Notes under the pieces: model-generated
Databases searched by the model: none
Told to the model about the DNA's origin: nothing
The model's input: only the letters and a program-made list of their open reading frames with translations
Program-made: the position numbers and the translations under genes
Shown here: in pieces, positions 35,501 through 45,777 of the stretch
Position numbering within the stretch: the stretch's first letter is position 1
Layout of the letters: each line of letters begins with the position of its first letter
Source of the DNA: Sternotherus odoratus
Taxonomy: Eukaryota > Chordata > Testudines > Kinosternidae
Length of the DNA stretch: 64,000 nucleotides
Assembly (NCBI GenBank): GCA_032164245.1
Contig: JAVMKO010000002.1
Coordinates: forward strand, 61,351,840-61,415,839
Reading direction: 5' to 3'

Positions 35501-36064
35501 ACAAGAAGTAGGCTTGAGTGGACTTGTAGGCTCTTAAGTGTTACATTGTTCTGGTTTTGAATGCAGTTTTTCTTGTACATACTTCTACGTTTGTAAGCTC
35601 AACTTTCATGATAAAGAGATTGCACTACAGTACTTGTAATTAGGTGAATTGAAAAATACTAATTCTTTTGGTTTTTTACAGTGCAAATATTTGTAATCGA
35701 AAATAAATATAAAGTGAGCACTGTACACTTTGTATTCTGTGTTGTAATTGAAATCAATATATTTGAAAATGTAGAAACATCCAAAAATATTTAAATAAAT
35801 GATATTCTATTATTGTTTAGCAGTGCAATTAATCATGTGATTTGTTTAATCATGCAATTAATTGCAATTAATTTTTTAATCGCTTGACAGTCCTAGCCCA
35901 AACAATAAAATAATTTCCATTAAAAAGTGATGACGAAGATGCAAACTCCACCAAAGAGAGAAATAAATGCAAAAGAACATAAAAAAAACAGAAATATGAG
36001 CAGGAAATGACACAAAGAAATTCAGCTTGGGAAAATGCAGCTAATTCAGTTATAGAGAAATACT

Positions 36065-36605
36065 GTGGACCCCAGATATCCAGTGGGAGAGAGAAACCTG
36101 AATTGCTCAGAGAGACTATGGGGTGATCGTGGACAGCAAATCCAATTTGATCTTACATGGCAACCAAAAAGGCCAACACCATTTCAAGTCCATACCTCAA
36201 GCAGCAAGTCTTGTAGGGGAGACATGGAGATCCCTCTGAATGAGATTTGGGGAAGATCTTACCTGGAAAAATGTGTTCTGTTCAGATAATGAAAGGAGTA
36301 GAAAAAGTGAGGTAGGTCAGGTCAATCTACCAAAACAGACTATGGAATTGTCTGGAGTTCTCTATGAAGAAAGAAGGTAAGAGCTAAATGTCTCTAACTC
36401 AGTTCAGAGGTAACTAAAAGGAGCTATAATCAAAGGCAATCAATGAGTTACCTAGGGAGGTGATGGAATCTCCAGCCTTAGAGATTTTTAAGGTTTTTAA
36501 GGCCTGGCTTGACAAAGGATTATTTAGTTGGTGTTGGTCCAGCTTTGAGCAGGGGATTGGACCTCCTCGTCTCTTCCAACCCTAATATTTTGTGATAATA
36601 GAATT
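36065..36605 (+). mobile_element. CR1 LINE 3' end, ORF2 terminus plus tail
   Basis: 36090-36200 corresponds to the end of CR1 ORF2 ('tggggtgatcgtggacagca', 'ccaaaaaggccaacacc'), and 36440-36600 is the CR1 3' UTR ('ttacctagggaggtgatgga', 'gagcaggggattggacctcc', 'cttccaaccctaat'). The middle is decayed. Confidence 0.75.
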
Positions 36606-37181
36606 CTATGGCTCAGTTTTTGGCTTCTCAAGGAAGAGGCAGGCATAAAGTATGCCAGTTGGAAAGGTGTCTTTCTGTGGTGCGAACACCTGTTCACTAA
36701 GAATCCATACTTATGTCAAAATAAACATCAGATGACAATGCGTCAATCATCTGGATTAGATTCAGAGGACCTGGAAGTCCATAGCAGTTTACCAATACCT
36801 TGTGCCATGCAGTTCCCCCAGACCACAGGATACTAACACTTTTTTTCATAAAAATAAATGTTCCTTTTGCTATTTCCAGTCTTGCAGGTACCTTTCTCAC
36901 TAGCCAGTCACTTAAACAGGGACAAGTTTCATTATTTCCCATTGGAGAAGTAAGTAATGTGAGATAAGCTTTTCCTCATTCTCCACTGAAAAGAATGTGA
37001 TAACCCACTGAACAGGTGCAGCCAAGAATATACAATACCTATTTAAAAGCAGAAGTGTTCAATCATAAATTCCCCACTTGCAAGTTAGCTATCACCTGAA
37101 TCAAGCCACATAGATCAACACAACGAAAGGGGGAAAAAATGACATATTTTGGGAACGAGATACATTTGAAGAGTCAACAAT
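36606..37181. other. No gene recognised
   Basis: Non-coding; no named feature. Confidence 0.35.
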
Positions 37182-37240
37182 CAGAGAGGTAGCCGTGTTA
37201 GTCTGGAATAGCAGAGGTAACAAAGAGTCCTGTGACAATA
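37182..37240 (+). mobile_element. SINE head fragment
   Basis: 'agagaggtagccgtgttagt', 'ctggaatagcagag' and 'acaaagagtcctgtg' is the head plus first bases of the arm of the SINE family at 26221 and 58847. The body is missing, so it is a 3'-truncated fragment or was replaced by the LINE fragment that follows. Confidence 0.65.
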
Positions 37241-37312
37241 TGCAGGTTTCTACAACCGCTCAGGAGTAAACTTGTCAGAGGCACCAGTTGTACACCTGAT
37301 GGCACTGCCCAG

Positions 37313-37640
37313 ATTTCTCTGTGCCATCGATGTGGCATGAAGAGTGGTCTACAGCTGATGTCAGAAACCAATCTTTTATAACTGACCTGCCCACATGTGT
37401 CCCTGCCTTCATCACACTGCCAATTTTGAATGGGCTAGGGTCAATGTGCAGCCAGTTTTCATACCTGGGACGAATGAGAAGATTCCACATGCACCTGTGC
37501 CCGAAGACAGACGGACAATGTCTCACAGCACTGACGACTGTCCTCTGATCAGATTTGATGGTGGTTTTAGGGCTCTGCACTTTGCTGATGAGGCTGCCAC
37601 AAATTAGCTGGACAAGCTCCACATCCAATATGAAGACATC
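37313..37640 (+). mobile_element. RTE/BovB-type LINE C-terminal fragment
   Basis: Across two frames: 'WHEEWSTADVRNQSFITDL', then 'DDCPLIRFDGGFRALHFAD', then 'DKLH'. W-x-x-x-W, followed by a Cys/His region and C-P-L-x-x-F-x-G-G, resembles the end of RTE-clade reverse transcriptases. The frame shifts once in the middle. Minus-strand open reading (122 codons) is the shadow. Family assignment is from motif memory. Confidence 0.5.
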
Positions 37641-37794
37641 CATAATGTGAGCTGTATTGCAATAGATAAATTGTCTTCGTCACACGAATTATTTCGCCAT
37701 CTCATCCCTTTAGCAACTACGGCAACTGCTTACATGGAAAAGTAACATTTGGAATGTATTGAATGTATTTAGAGCTTCTTTTAATGCAATTTGG

Positions 37795-37890
37795 CAGCTA
37801 GCAACAAGGCAAAGGAGCCAGCACCATCTGACCAGTCAGTTGTCTATGACCGGGGCAGCAAGTGCCCCAGGTTGAGAATCACTGGTGTAG
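37795..37890. mobile_element. hAT MITE end fragment
   Basis: 'caggttgagaatcactgg' at the right end is the complement of a CCAGTGATTCTCAACCTG hAT-type terminus. The left end is not visible. Confidence 0.4.
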
Positions 37891-37892
37891 GA

Positions 37893-39635
37893 TAATCTCC
37901 ATAAAGTGACATTTTTAGGGATTAACATTTAGCAGAGTTCCAAGTGAACACAGATTCACAGATTATGTTTATTTAGTAATATGGTGTAAAATTAAAGTAC
38001 AATGAGCTCCTCAAAACATGGCATTATTGGGAACTGCTGGGAGAACCAATATGAAAATTAGTTTAGGGAAAAGAAAGTTCCAATGGGACACTTTATACAT
38101 AGCTATAGATTTTCTTTAGAAAGGTTTCTTACTACAAAAAATACCCCAAAATCATTTTTCATCGTTAGGGTGGGTTTTGTGTTACTTTAGGGAAAGTGAT
38201 GTAAATGATTTACCATCACTGTAACTAGACCACCCACTCAGGAGTGGGAGGAAAAGTTTAGGCACGATAAATAAAGATGAAGTGTGGCATTAGTCTATAC
38301 TTTGTAATGGCCATAATAAATAGAGCTCTTTGTTGGCTTTTGCATAGTGCCTTTTAGATATTATAATACTAATAATACTAGTATAATGAGCCCAATAACT
38401 CATTTAGAAACCAAGGAAATTAAAAAGGATCTTACATTATGTTGAGTTACACTTTAAGCACTAAACAGCTAATTCCAACATTCATATCAGACCAGTGTAG
38501 TGTGACAGGAACACTAATGCAATGTATACTGGAATAAGTACTTAAGAACATGTGGGCCATATGACCCGCACAAGGTATGCAATAAAGTGGCATAACATTC
38601 TCCCAGGAGACATGTGGCGGAAAATTATTTACCTCAGCAATGGCCCTTCTTAGGATTTTATGTTCACATACAGGGACTTGTAATAGCTACTATATCAGAC
38701 CCAATGTTGCTAAAAAGCACCCCTTTTAACTCAAAAGGGGGCTTTTTGCTTCAATATACCTTATTTTCGATCGTTCTGTCCCAGATCTGGACAAAACAAA
38801 TGCCATGTCATTTGCAAAATGGATTTTATTTGGGGGTACAAATAAGTTGTGGGAAACAACCATCATAAAAATGGAGTCAGTGGGAAGATGTATTACTTAC
38901 ACAAAGTCCAAAAATGATGCTGAAGGGCTTGAAATGGACTTCCCTGGAGGATCTCTTCCCCTTCTGCACTGAGATTTGTGTTAGCAAATTGAAAACATCC
39001 ATAATCTAAATACATCTCTCATGCGAAACCACAAGACAGTTGTGGTTTTGCATGAGACATGCAGTTTCTCAAATCATTTTGCCTAAGTACCAAAAGATTC
39101 ACCTCTCAGTCTAGTGACACTCAAAAACAGAGAAGAGTAGATGGCGTCATCCCTTGTAAAACACACACTTAGCTGAAGAAATGGTCTGTTTGCCATTTGC
39201 AGTCTTTAGAAACCTGTTGAATGTGGAGATCATGAGAGCCAATGTGTTGATGAAGTATCACAAAGAATAGACTGCAGAAAGCCATTTCTTTTCATCATTT
39301 TGTATATATTGTGTCATGAGAGTTGTCAGAGTCTCGTCTAAGTGGGACGCTTTTGATTGTGGAGCCCAGAATACAGCTCTTCCTTTGAGCCTCATCTTCA
39401 TGTCTCTTGGGAAATGAGGAGAATGCAACCCCCATAATACATACCAGGGCATTTAGGTGATGTGTAGTAAATTGGATGAATGTTTCCTGAAAAATGCCAC
39501 ATTGTCATGATGGCAAAATTAGAACTGTTTTATCATTTGGTATGAGATAAATTATTATAATTTAATAGTAATAATTCATATTTATATAGAATTTTTCATA
39601 TGCATTACACAAAGCCCCCTACAAAGGTGGATCAC
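37893..39635. other. No gene recognised
   Basis: AT-rich non-coding sequence. A short inverted repeat lies at 39021-39065 ('tcatgcgaaaccacaagaca' and its complement). Confidence 0.4.
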
Positions 39636-39639
39636 CATT

Positions 39640-39725
39640 AATGTCCCAATTTTTCAGATGGAATAACTTAGGCACAGGATGTTAAGTGACTTGCTCATGG
39701 TCATGTGATGTGTATTTGACTTGAT
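39640..39725 (-). mobile_element. MIR fragment
   Basis: 'tttttcagatggaataactt', 'aggcacaggatgttaagtga' and 'cttgctcatggtcatgtg' is the MIR 3' half in reverse. Confidence 0.7.
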
Positions 39726-41284
39726 TAATCTTATTCTTTAAGCCTTGTGTTCATTTCAATAGACCACAGCTACAGAACATAGTCGATACTGTTTTCCTGA
39801 GGTGATCAGCCTGAGATGTAATTAGTGGAAAGATGAAAGAGACTTACACTGCATGGATGGGCTCATAATGACTGAGTACTACTGGGATAGCATTGTTTAT
39901 GCACTCAGGGAATCGAGGAGCCCATTTTCCAGCTGGAGTACTGGGCCTTGAACCAAGAATACAAGCATGCTCCAGATATGGGATTGGCTATTAGTTACCA
40001 GAGGGAGTGGGACTCAAAGCCAGCATTAAAGCACCAGCTTTTTAGGGGAATTCACAAGAGGACTCTAGATTAGATCTATTGTCCTGCTGATGCTCAATGA
40101 TCCACAAAGTTCAGGACACTCCATTCCCACATCCTTGAGTAGGTGAAGCACATGTTAGTAATGACAGTGACCCAGCCAATATACTAGCAATTATAATATT
40201 ACTGGTTTGAAAGGGAGAAGATTAAAAATTCACCTGTTCCTCACTGCCTAACAGCTAGATGGTCAACAAGACATTCCTAGTTCATTATCTCTCCTGTACC
40301 TAACTATGGCTTTGGACTGCAAGCTCTTTAGCATTTCATTTTCTGCCCTTTGTCTTGTACACTTCAGACGTGTTAATGCACTCTGTACCTCTGCAGTGAT
40401 AGAAAAACAGCATTACTAAGTGAAGAACTGTGTCAGGGAAAAATCCTATAAATCTCTGACTAATAGGCTAAAAGCTGCACAATTCAAATACCAGAAATCT
40501 ACTTTCAGATAATCTGGCAACTTTTTATAACCTGTAAACAGTTACTAGTTTTTCTTGGTATTCATTACAACATTAATCATGATAGACCCTTGGGACAAAA
40601 GTGTGGCTTTAATATGCATGTCTATGGGAAATGCTTTATTATTTAGCAGAACAAAAATAACAATTAATTATTATGTCAGAGAGGAAGTCTACCAGTCTCT
40701 GATCCAAAATATGTCATATTCATTTATCAACATTTAATGAAGTTTCCATGGAAGTATATAATGTTTGAAACCAAAAATCACAAAGAATGGGGCCTTGTAT
40801 ATTGTGTTCTGGGTGCCTGGTTTCCAAATGTGCTATAATATAAATAGCAACTCCATCCAAACCAGAGGGACAGTGTGATCATCTCCTCTGTGTGGAACAC
40901 TCACTACATATTAAAGTACACGAGGTGGGTGAACAGAGACTGTTCTAATAGCTGCAAACATGAAAGGAAATGTAGCCAAGAGGAGACACACTCAAACTTA
41001 GCACCACTGCGGGCCACATTAGCAGCTTTCCCCCTATGGTCTCTGGACTATGCCTGCCTGGCATGCTCATTGAAACTAAGATTTTAAAATCTCTCTCAGA
41101 AAGTAGGATGCCCAATTCCCATTCATTTGAACTGGCTGTCCCTTAGGCAGTGTTTAAAATCAGCCTACAAATACATGCTTTTGAAATTAAAAAGAAAGAT
41201 GCACACAGTAAATTTTTTAAACACTTCTAAGTTACTTAGGAGCCTAGGTCCTATTTTTTAAAAGTGAGTTAGACACTTATGAGC
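39726..41284. other. No gene recognised
   Basis: Non-coding; no named feature. Confidence 0.4.
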
Positions 41285-41560
41285 CTGAGCGCTAGTCTGC
41301 ACTTAAAGTTTTAACCATGGAGGTAAGGGGTGCGATTATTTTACTGACAAATATGTCAGTAAAAGCCTTAGAATAGATACAGTTCTACTGATAAGTTGTT
41401 TTATACAGATATAGGTTATATACTATCTTTATTTTTATTTATTTTATGTTATGTTATTTTGCTTTGCCAAACCAGAATAAGTTATACCAGTATAAGCACT
41501 TTTAGGGTGACCAGACAGCAAGTGAGAAAAATCAGGACGGGGGTGGAGGATAATAGGTAC

Positions 41561-42144
41561 TGTGGCAAATGACTGCCCCTATTTCTTGCCCCTGAACAGG
41601 GTGTTAACTACTCCGGGTCCCAGCCCAGGGGCCCTGAGGATAGCGGTAAACCACTTGGATTAGCTATTCCTTCCCCTGGGCTACTTCCCTCTCCTACCCT
41701 TCAGCTTGCGGGGGCTTCCTGCCCTCTCTCTGCACAAGCCAGGTGTTCCTTTACTTAGGGTCTGGGCCTTTCTTAGCTCACCGCAGCACTTCTCCAAACT
41801 GCTCTCTGCTCCAATGCCTCCAAACTGCTCTCTGCTCCAACGCCTCCAAACTGCTCTCTGCTCCAACGCCTCCAAACTGCTTACCGCTCCAACGCCTCCC
41901 AAACTGCTTACCGCTCCAACGCCTCCCAAACTGCTTACCGCTCCAACGCCTCCCAAACTCCTTCCAAACTCCCTCCCGTCTGCCTGAAGCAGGGTTTTTT
42001 ATTAACGCCTTAATTGACAGCAGGTGCTCCAATTAACCTGCTGCCTGCTCCCTAGTCTATAGGGAACCATGTCCTAATGAGCCTTGAGTTAATATATCTT
42101 CCCTCAAGCACTCTGCCACAGCTCCCTGACCCTCCTCTATCACA
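41561..42144 (-). mobile_element. Solo LTR (relative of 6840-7494), reverse orientation
   Basis: On the minus strand it starts TGTGATAGAGGAGG and ends TTTGCCACA. It carries 26-27-bp tandem units at about 41800-41965 and an AATAAA at about 41996-42001. The flanks GGTAC and GTATC give an imperfect 4-bp duplication. No internal retroelement sequence is present. Confidence 0.7.
41800..41965 (-). repeat. 26-27-bp tandem repeat inside the LTR
   Basis: Units of 'ccaaactgctctctgctcca' type (plus-strand reading) with 26-bp period, then a 27-bp variant with 'cttaccgctccaacgcctcc'. Two diverged subtypes sit next to each other, so the array expanded in at least two steps. All frames stay open as in the copy at 7055. 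Confidence 0.85.
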
Positions 42145-42550
42145 GTATCTATGCAAGACAAAGCCCCAAATATTGGGACTGTCCCAATAAAATCAGGACA
42201 TCTGGTCACCCTACTTTAATTCCACTACAACATCATCTGTGCTAGGGCATTTTTGCATCTAACTATGCCAGCATAGCTATAGCAGTACAACTTTAAGTGT
42301 TGGCAAAGCCTAAGTCTCAGTGAAGATCAGCAGGACTTAGACTGCTAAGTGACTATGTCACTTTTGAAAACAGATGTTTTTGGACATTTTAACCTCAACC
42401 TTCATATCTGCTTGTATTTCCCCCTTCCATGGTCTCTCTCTCTTTGCCCGTTACCCCCCAGCCGGGGTATGGGCCACCAACTGGTGTTGGTGTTTCAGTA
42501 GCAATTGGTTCCCTTACGGGGGGGAGTTGCTAGCCCCACACCCATGTTAA

Positions 42551-42671
42551 GCCTACAGCACCTGGTATTCCCAGGAGGTCTCCCATCCAAGTACTAGCCA
42601 GGCCCGACCCTGCTTAACTTCCGAGATCAGACGGGATCGGGTGTGTTCAGGGTGGTTTAGATGTATGTCCT
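42551..42671 (-). rRNA. 5S rRNA-like sequence, probable pseudogene
   Basis: The reverse complement matches vertebrate 5S rRNA over almost the full 120 bp: internal control region box A-like 'agttaagcagggtcg', 'tgatctcggaag', 'ggcctggctagtacttggat' and 'gggagacctcctgggaatac'. About six or seven differences are visible, and the first 10-15 bases of the gene diverge. No T-run terminator follows at the 3' end (42550 and below). It lies in the 3' flank of the CLC gene on the same strand. A functional 5S locus is less likely than a retrocopy. Confidence 0.85.
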
Positions 42672-42715
42672 TCCATGGTAGATGAGTAGAAAATTCCTGA
42701 TTTAGTTCATTAGCC

Positions 42716-42860
42716 TTAAGAATATAAGAATAGCCATACTGGGTCAGACTAATGGTCCATCTAACCCAGTGCCCTGTCAAATCTGCAGTCAATGAGCTTT
42801 GCCATCATCATATGGTTCAAGGGAGCTAGTGGTAGGATACATATAAGGGCCCATGAAGGA
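42716..42860 (-). mobile_element. CR1-type LINE 3' tail fragment
   Basis: 'agaatagccatactgggtca' and 'gactaatggtccatctaacc' is the complement of the extreme 3' end seen in the plus-oriented copy at 49585-49915. Confidence 0.7.
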
Positions 42861-43005
42861 TGCCTTTCGAACTTCCCTGCTCTAAAGGAATCAAACAGCA
42901 CAGTCATATCCATCTTTTCCTTTATGTAAAAAGCATGTAGGCTTATAAAAAAATTAAAGTGACAAAGCTTAAGAAACAAAACATTCACAGTTCTGCTCTC
43001 TTTTC

Positions 43006-43236
43006 CTAATCTAGGGGCTGCTCATCTGAGTCATGTTTCTGCGACGCCAGCTGGCGCGCCAGCCTCTCCTCCAGGTTGAAAGACATCAGATCTTTCCTGG
43101 TTATTATCCCAACAACTCGGTTCTGTAGGTCAACAACGGTCAGGTGGCGAAGCCCCAAGGTCCGAAAGATGATGTACGTGCGTTGCAGAGAGAAATGAGC
43201 CTGAACTGACACCGCTGATTTGTTTATGTAGGGCTC
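43006..43236 (-). CDS. CLC chloride channel/exchanger, last coding exon (CBS2)
   Basis: It encodes 76 residues and a TAG stop. 'EPYINKSAV' opens the second CBS domain, followed by 'RTLGLRHLTVVD' and 'VVGIITRKDL', the conserved second half of CBS2 in CLC-6/CLC-7-type and plant CLC proteins. The C-tail ends 'ARQLASQKHDSDEQPLD'. CBS2 with CBS1 forms the cytoplasmic module of CLC channels and Cl-/H+ exchangers; in several family members it binds adenine nucleotides. The acceptor is 'ctctttgtcttgcag' directly before GAG (phase 0), so it joins the exon at 50540 in frame. It resembles CLC-7 and CLC-6 more than CLC-1/2/K by these motifs; which paralogue is uncertain. Stop, splice site and motif make this the firmest gene call in the window. 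Confidence 0.9.
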   Translation of the reverse strand, partial: EPYINKSAVSVQAHFSLQRTYIIFRTLGLRHLTVVDLQNRVVGIITRKDLMSFNLEERLARQLASQKHDSDEQPLD

Positions 43237-44659
43237 CTGCAAGACAAAGAGAGAGAAGGTGGGGGTTGGAGAAAATAAGTGGGTAGCCAGTCCTGTTACA
43301 GGAGGCTTCCTGAGTGGTGGGGGTGAGATTACTACACTTTCCTTTTTTTATTTCAGCTGTATCCAAATCAGTATAAAGTACACAGTAATGAGCCCTTTCT
43401 TTCCCACTCAAAGATCAGGTTCACATTAAGCTGTTATGACTGGACCATACCCAAATCTCACAGGCTGGAACAGCTAAGCTGAGCTCCATTGATATGCTCT
43501 AAATTCCTGTTTGGAAACAGTAAATATAACTGAGTATTTATTAAGTCAAAGAGATGTTTAATAACTGTTCTCTCATTATACAACCCATTTATGACATCCT
43601 GTAATATTCTTCAGTGAATGTTAGCAAAAATCAGAAATATATACTGCATGAGAGAGGACAAAAAGAAAAACTACATACTCTGAGGTCTGCTGGGTGCTGA
43701 ATGCTGATCATTGAATCCCACCTTAGACATAAATGTTTCTAGATGTGATCACAGCTAAAGCTAATTTGGTAGGCTTCCCAGATAAATATTGGTATTTTAA
43801 GTAGGTGTTCAGCAAGTTTCTATAGATTACCTATCCATACAGCAACCTACTCAGAACTGGGGCCAAATTCTATCCTCAAGTGCGTATGAGAAATCAGTGG
43901 AAGCTCCCCACACCCATCGGAGGATGGTGTGTTTTGTAGTCTCTCCAGGAACATTTTTGGATAGTGGGTAGATTGGACCTAGAGGAGAGAAAGCATTCGG
44001 ATTTCTTTTTTAAAATAATTTCTTTAAAAGGACTAAGGAAGGGTAAGATCCACCCAGAAAGTATGAGGAAGTATACATTGGACCTCGCTGCAACAGGGAG
44101 GCCCCTCAGCAGGATTCATCCCCGTAGGTCAGCTTGAATTCTGATCAGGCGCTCCATAGGACCCTATCACCAAAGGCCATCAAGAGGTTGCTGCACCGAA
44201 TCGGTGCATCTCTAAACTGCCTCGCCTATACCCTCACCCAACAATTTCTGGCCTCTCAGCCACCTGGCAAAGTGAGATTATAGCCATTTTGTCCTCCTCA
44301 AACTCCTCCATAGTAGACTTTCCACAACCAGAGGCTCCTTGCATTGACTTATGTCTAAGTTAAGGTTGACTTTCACCCAAAGGACATATGTTCTCATGCT
44401 CTTTCTACAAGCATTTTTCTCATTAGCCCTGACCTGCTGTTGTGGCTATTTGCCTGTTTGTTTTTCAGGTATCATGAAACAGATTTCCTTTCTTCCCATT
44501 GTCAAATGTTTGACATTTCTTGGTGCAAAACTGACCAAAACAGTGAAACAGACAAGGTGACACATCAAAATGCAGACAGACCTCGCTGATTAACCTGGTA
44601 GGGAAATCAACAAGTGTTGGTAGGTAGTTAAGACTAAAGCTCAGTGAATAATGCACTTT

Positions 44660-45000
44660 GTAGTTTGTTGGGAATTTTGAAAAGTTGAAAAAAATTGTTT
44701 CATGTCAAACGATGTTAATTTCAATAACAGAACATTTTGTTTCAATTTCAACCTTTTTATCCTTTTTGGAATTTAAAAAAAAACATTAAAGGAAATTTTG
44801 AAAACATTATTTCAAGTAAAAATATAGAACATTTCATTTAAAAAATGTCAAAATAAGATGCATCAACTTTTTTCAGAATTTTGGAGTTTAGGTTTCTTTG
44901 TTTTTTAATTAACAATTCAGTGAAACTAAAACAAAATTCATGAAATGTTGGTGCCACTGAATCTCGCAAAAGAAAAAAAGTTTTGGTCAAAAAAATTGCC
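44660..45000. repeat. AT-rich, self-complementary stretch
   Basis: Runs of A and T with repeated 'gaaaatttt'-like and 'aacattt'/'aaatgtt' words that can pair with each other. It resembles a dispersed AT-rich reptile repeat, but I cannot define ends. Confidence 0.45.
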
Positions 45001-45609
45001 CACTTCTACTTGCAGCCCAGCTTGTCCTCACGGACAAACTAGTTTCCTTAAACCAAACAAATATGCATGCTTTCCCTTGAAGGAATTTTTTAGGACTGCC
45101 AACTTTTGTAATGAAAATTTCAAATTTAGCTCTCAGTTCAGGAAAAAAGAAGGTCAAATCTGTTGAAAAATAGAAGCCTTAAATATACCTTCTTGCCAAG
45201 TCAAGTCTTCAAATGTACTTCATATTAAATGTTTCCTATTCTCCATTTAGTCTATTTAGAGAATAACTATACTGTGGTTTAATAATATACTCCTTAATAT
45301 TCTTTTGTCTGTCTCATCACCTCTCAAGATGTAATCTAGTCAAATCTCACAAATGAAATAGGGCCAATATTGGTTGGGAGATTAGCAGGGAAAACCCAGA
45401 GGCTGCAGGAAATTAAATTCAATATCATCAAAAATCCCAAGCAAAATCTTGGACGTATATCTTTGATGACTGCCAGTTTAAGCAGGTGTAAGGAAATTTA
45501 TAATTAATGAATCAAAAATGAAGGAAATGAACAACTACTTTTACCTTCACATTTCTCTACCATTTTGAGGGGCAGATAACTAAATGTGTAAAAACAAACA
45601 TGAAATTCT

Positions 45610-45720
45610 TTAAATGTTTCAGAAGCAGAAAGCTCACAAAAGAATTAGTGACTTCACTGGATCACCAGTGGATGAAGAGAGCAATTAAGGAAGATAAGTA
45701 CCTGTTGAGATGCTACAAGA
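45610..45720 (+). mobile_element. CR1 LINE ORF2 fragment
   Basis: 'agaagcagaaagctcacaaa' to 'attaaggaagataag' matches, in a broken frame, the stretch before the reverse transcriptase core of CR1 ORF2 that in intact copies encodes 'KEDKDIAE'-type sequence. Assigned from memory of the family. Confidence 0.45.
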
Positions 45721-45777
45721 AAGCTAAGACAAACAAGCTTGTTTACATTAATAGGAGATAATGCTGCCTGCTTCTTA

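Larger units (their letters stand above)
33609..35895. mobile_element. Palindromic hAT element with perfect 8-bp TSD
   Basis: Ends TAGGGCTGTCAATTAA and the near-complement 'ttaatcgcttgacagtccta'; flanks GCCCAAAC at 33601-33608 and 35896-35903, identical. Both arms derive from the 3' end of a hAT transposase gene, in opposite orientations, each about 0.65-0.7 kb when later insertions are removed. A spacer of about 0.35 kb (34850-35205) carries the next upstream piece of transposase. Two later insertions (33818-34082 and 34326-34626) lie in the left arm. It cannot encode a full transposase. Confidence 0.9.
41503..42212. mobile_element. hAT-type MITE, interrupted (second copy of the 4689 family)
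   Basis: Left end TAGGGTGACCAGACAGCAAG and right end 'catctggtcaccctac' match 4689-4811 at both ends, and the text on each side of the LTR is contiguous with that copy ('ggaggataataggt...' and 'gggactgtcccaataaaatc'). Confidence 0.8.
41285..42316. mobile_element. Outer MITE of a three-level nest
   Basis: Left part 'ctagtctgcacttaaagttt' and right part 'caactttaagtgttggcaaa' are inverted partners enclosing blocks such as 'ataagttataccagtataag' and 'ctatgccagcatagctatag'. It resembles MITEs with 'gtctacact' ends. The hAT MITE at 41503 lies inside it and the LTR at 41561 inside that. Exact ends are uncertain. Confidence 0.45.

Noticed and set aside
37275..37643. A 122-codon minus-strand frame
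   Set aside because: The plus strand of the same segment carries RTE-type LINE motifs; the minus frame is its shadow.
39021..39065. Short inverted repeat around 'catgcgaaaccacaa'
   Set aside because: Isolated, with no flanking duplication or partner copy; could be chance.
41681..42036. Repetitive frames on both strands
   Set aside because: Same LTR tandem array in reverse; not coding.
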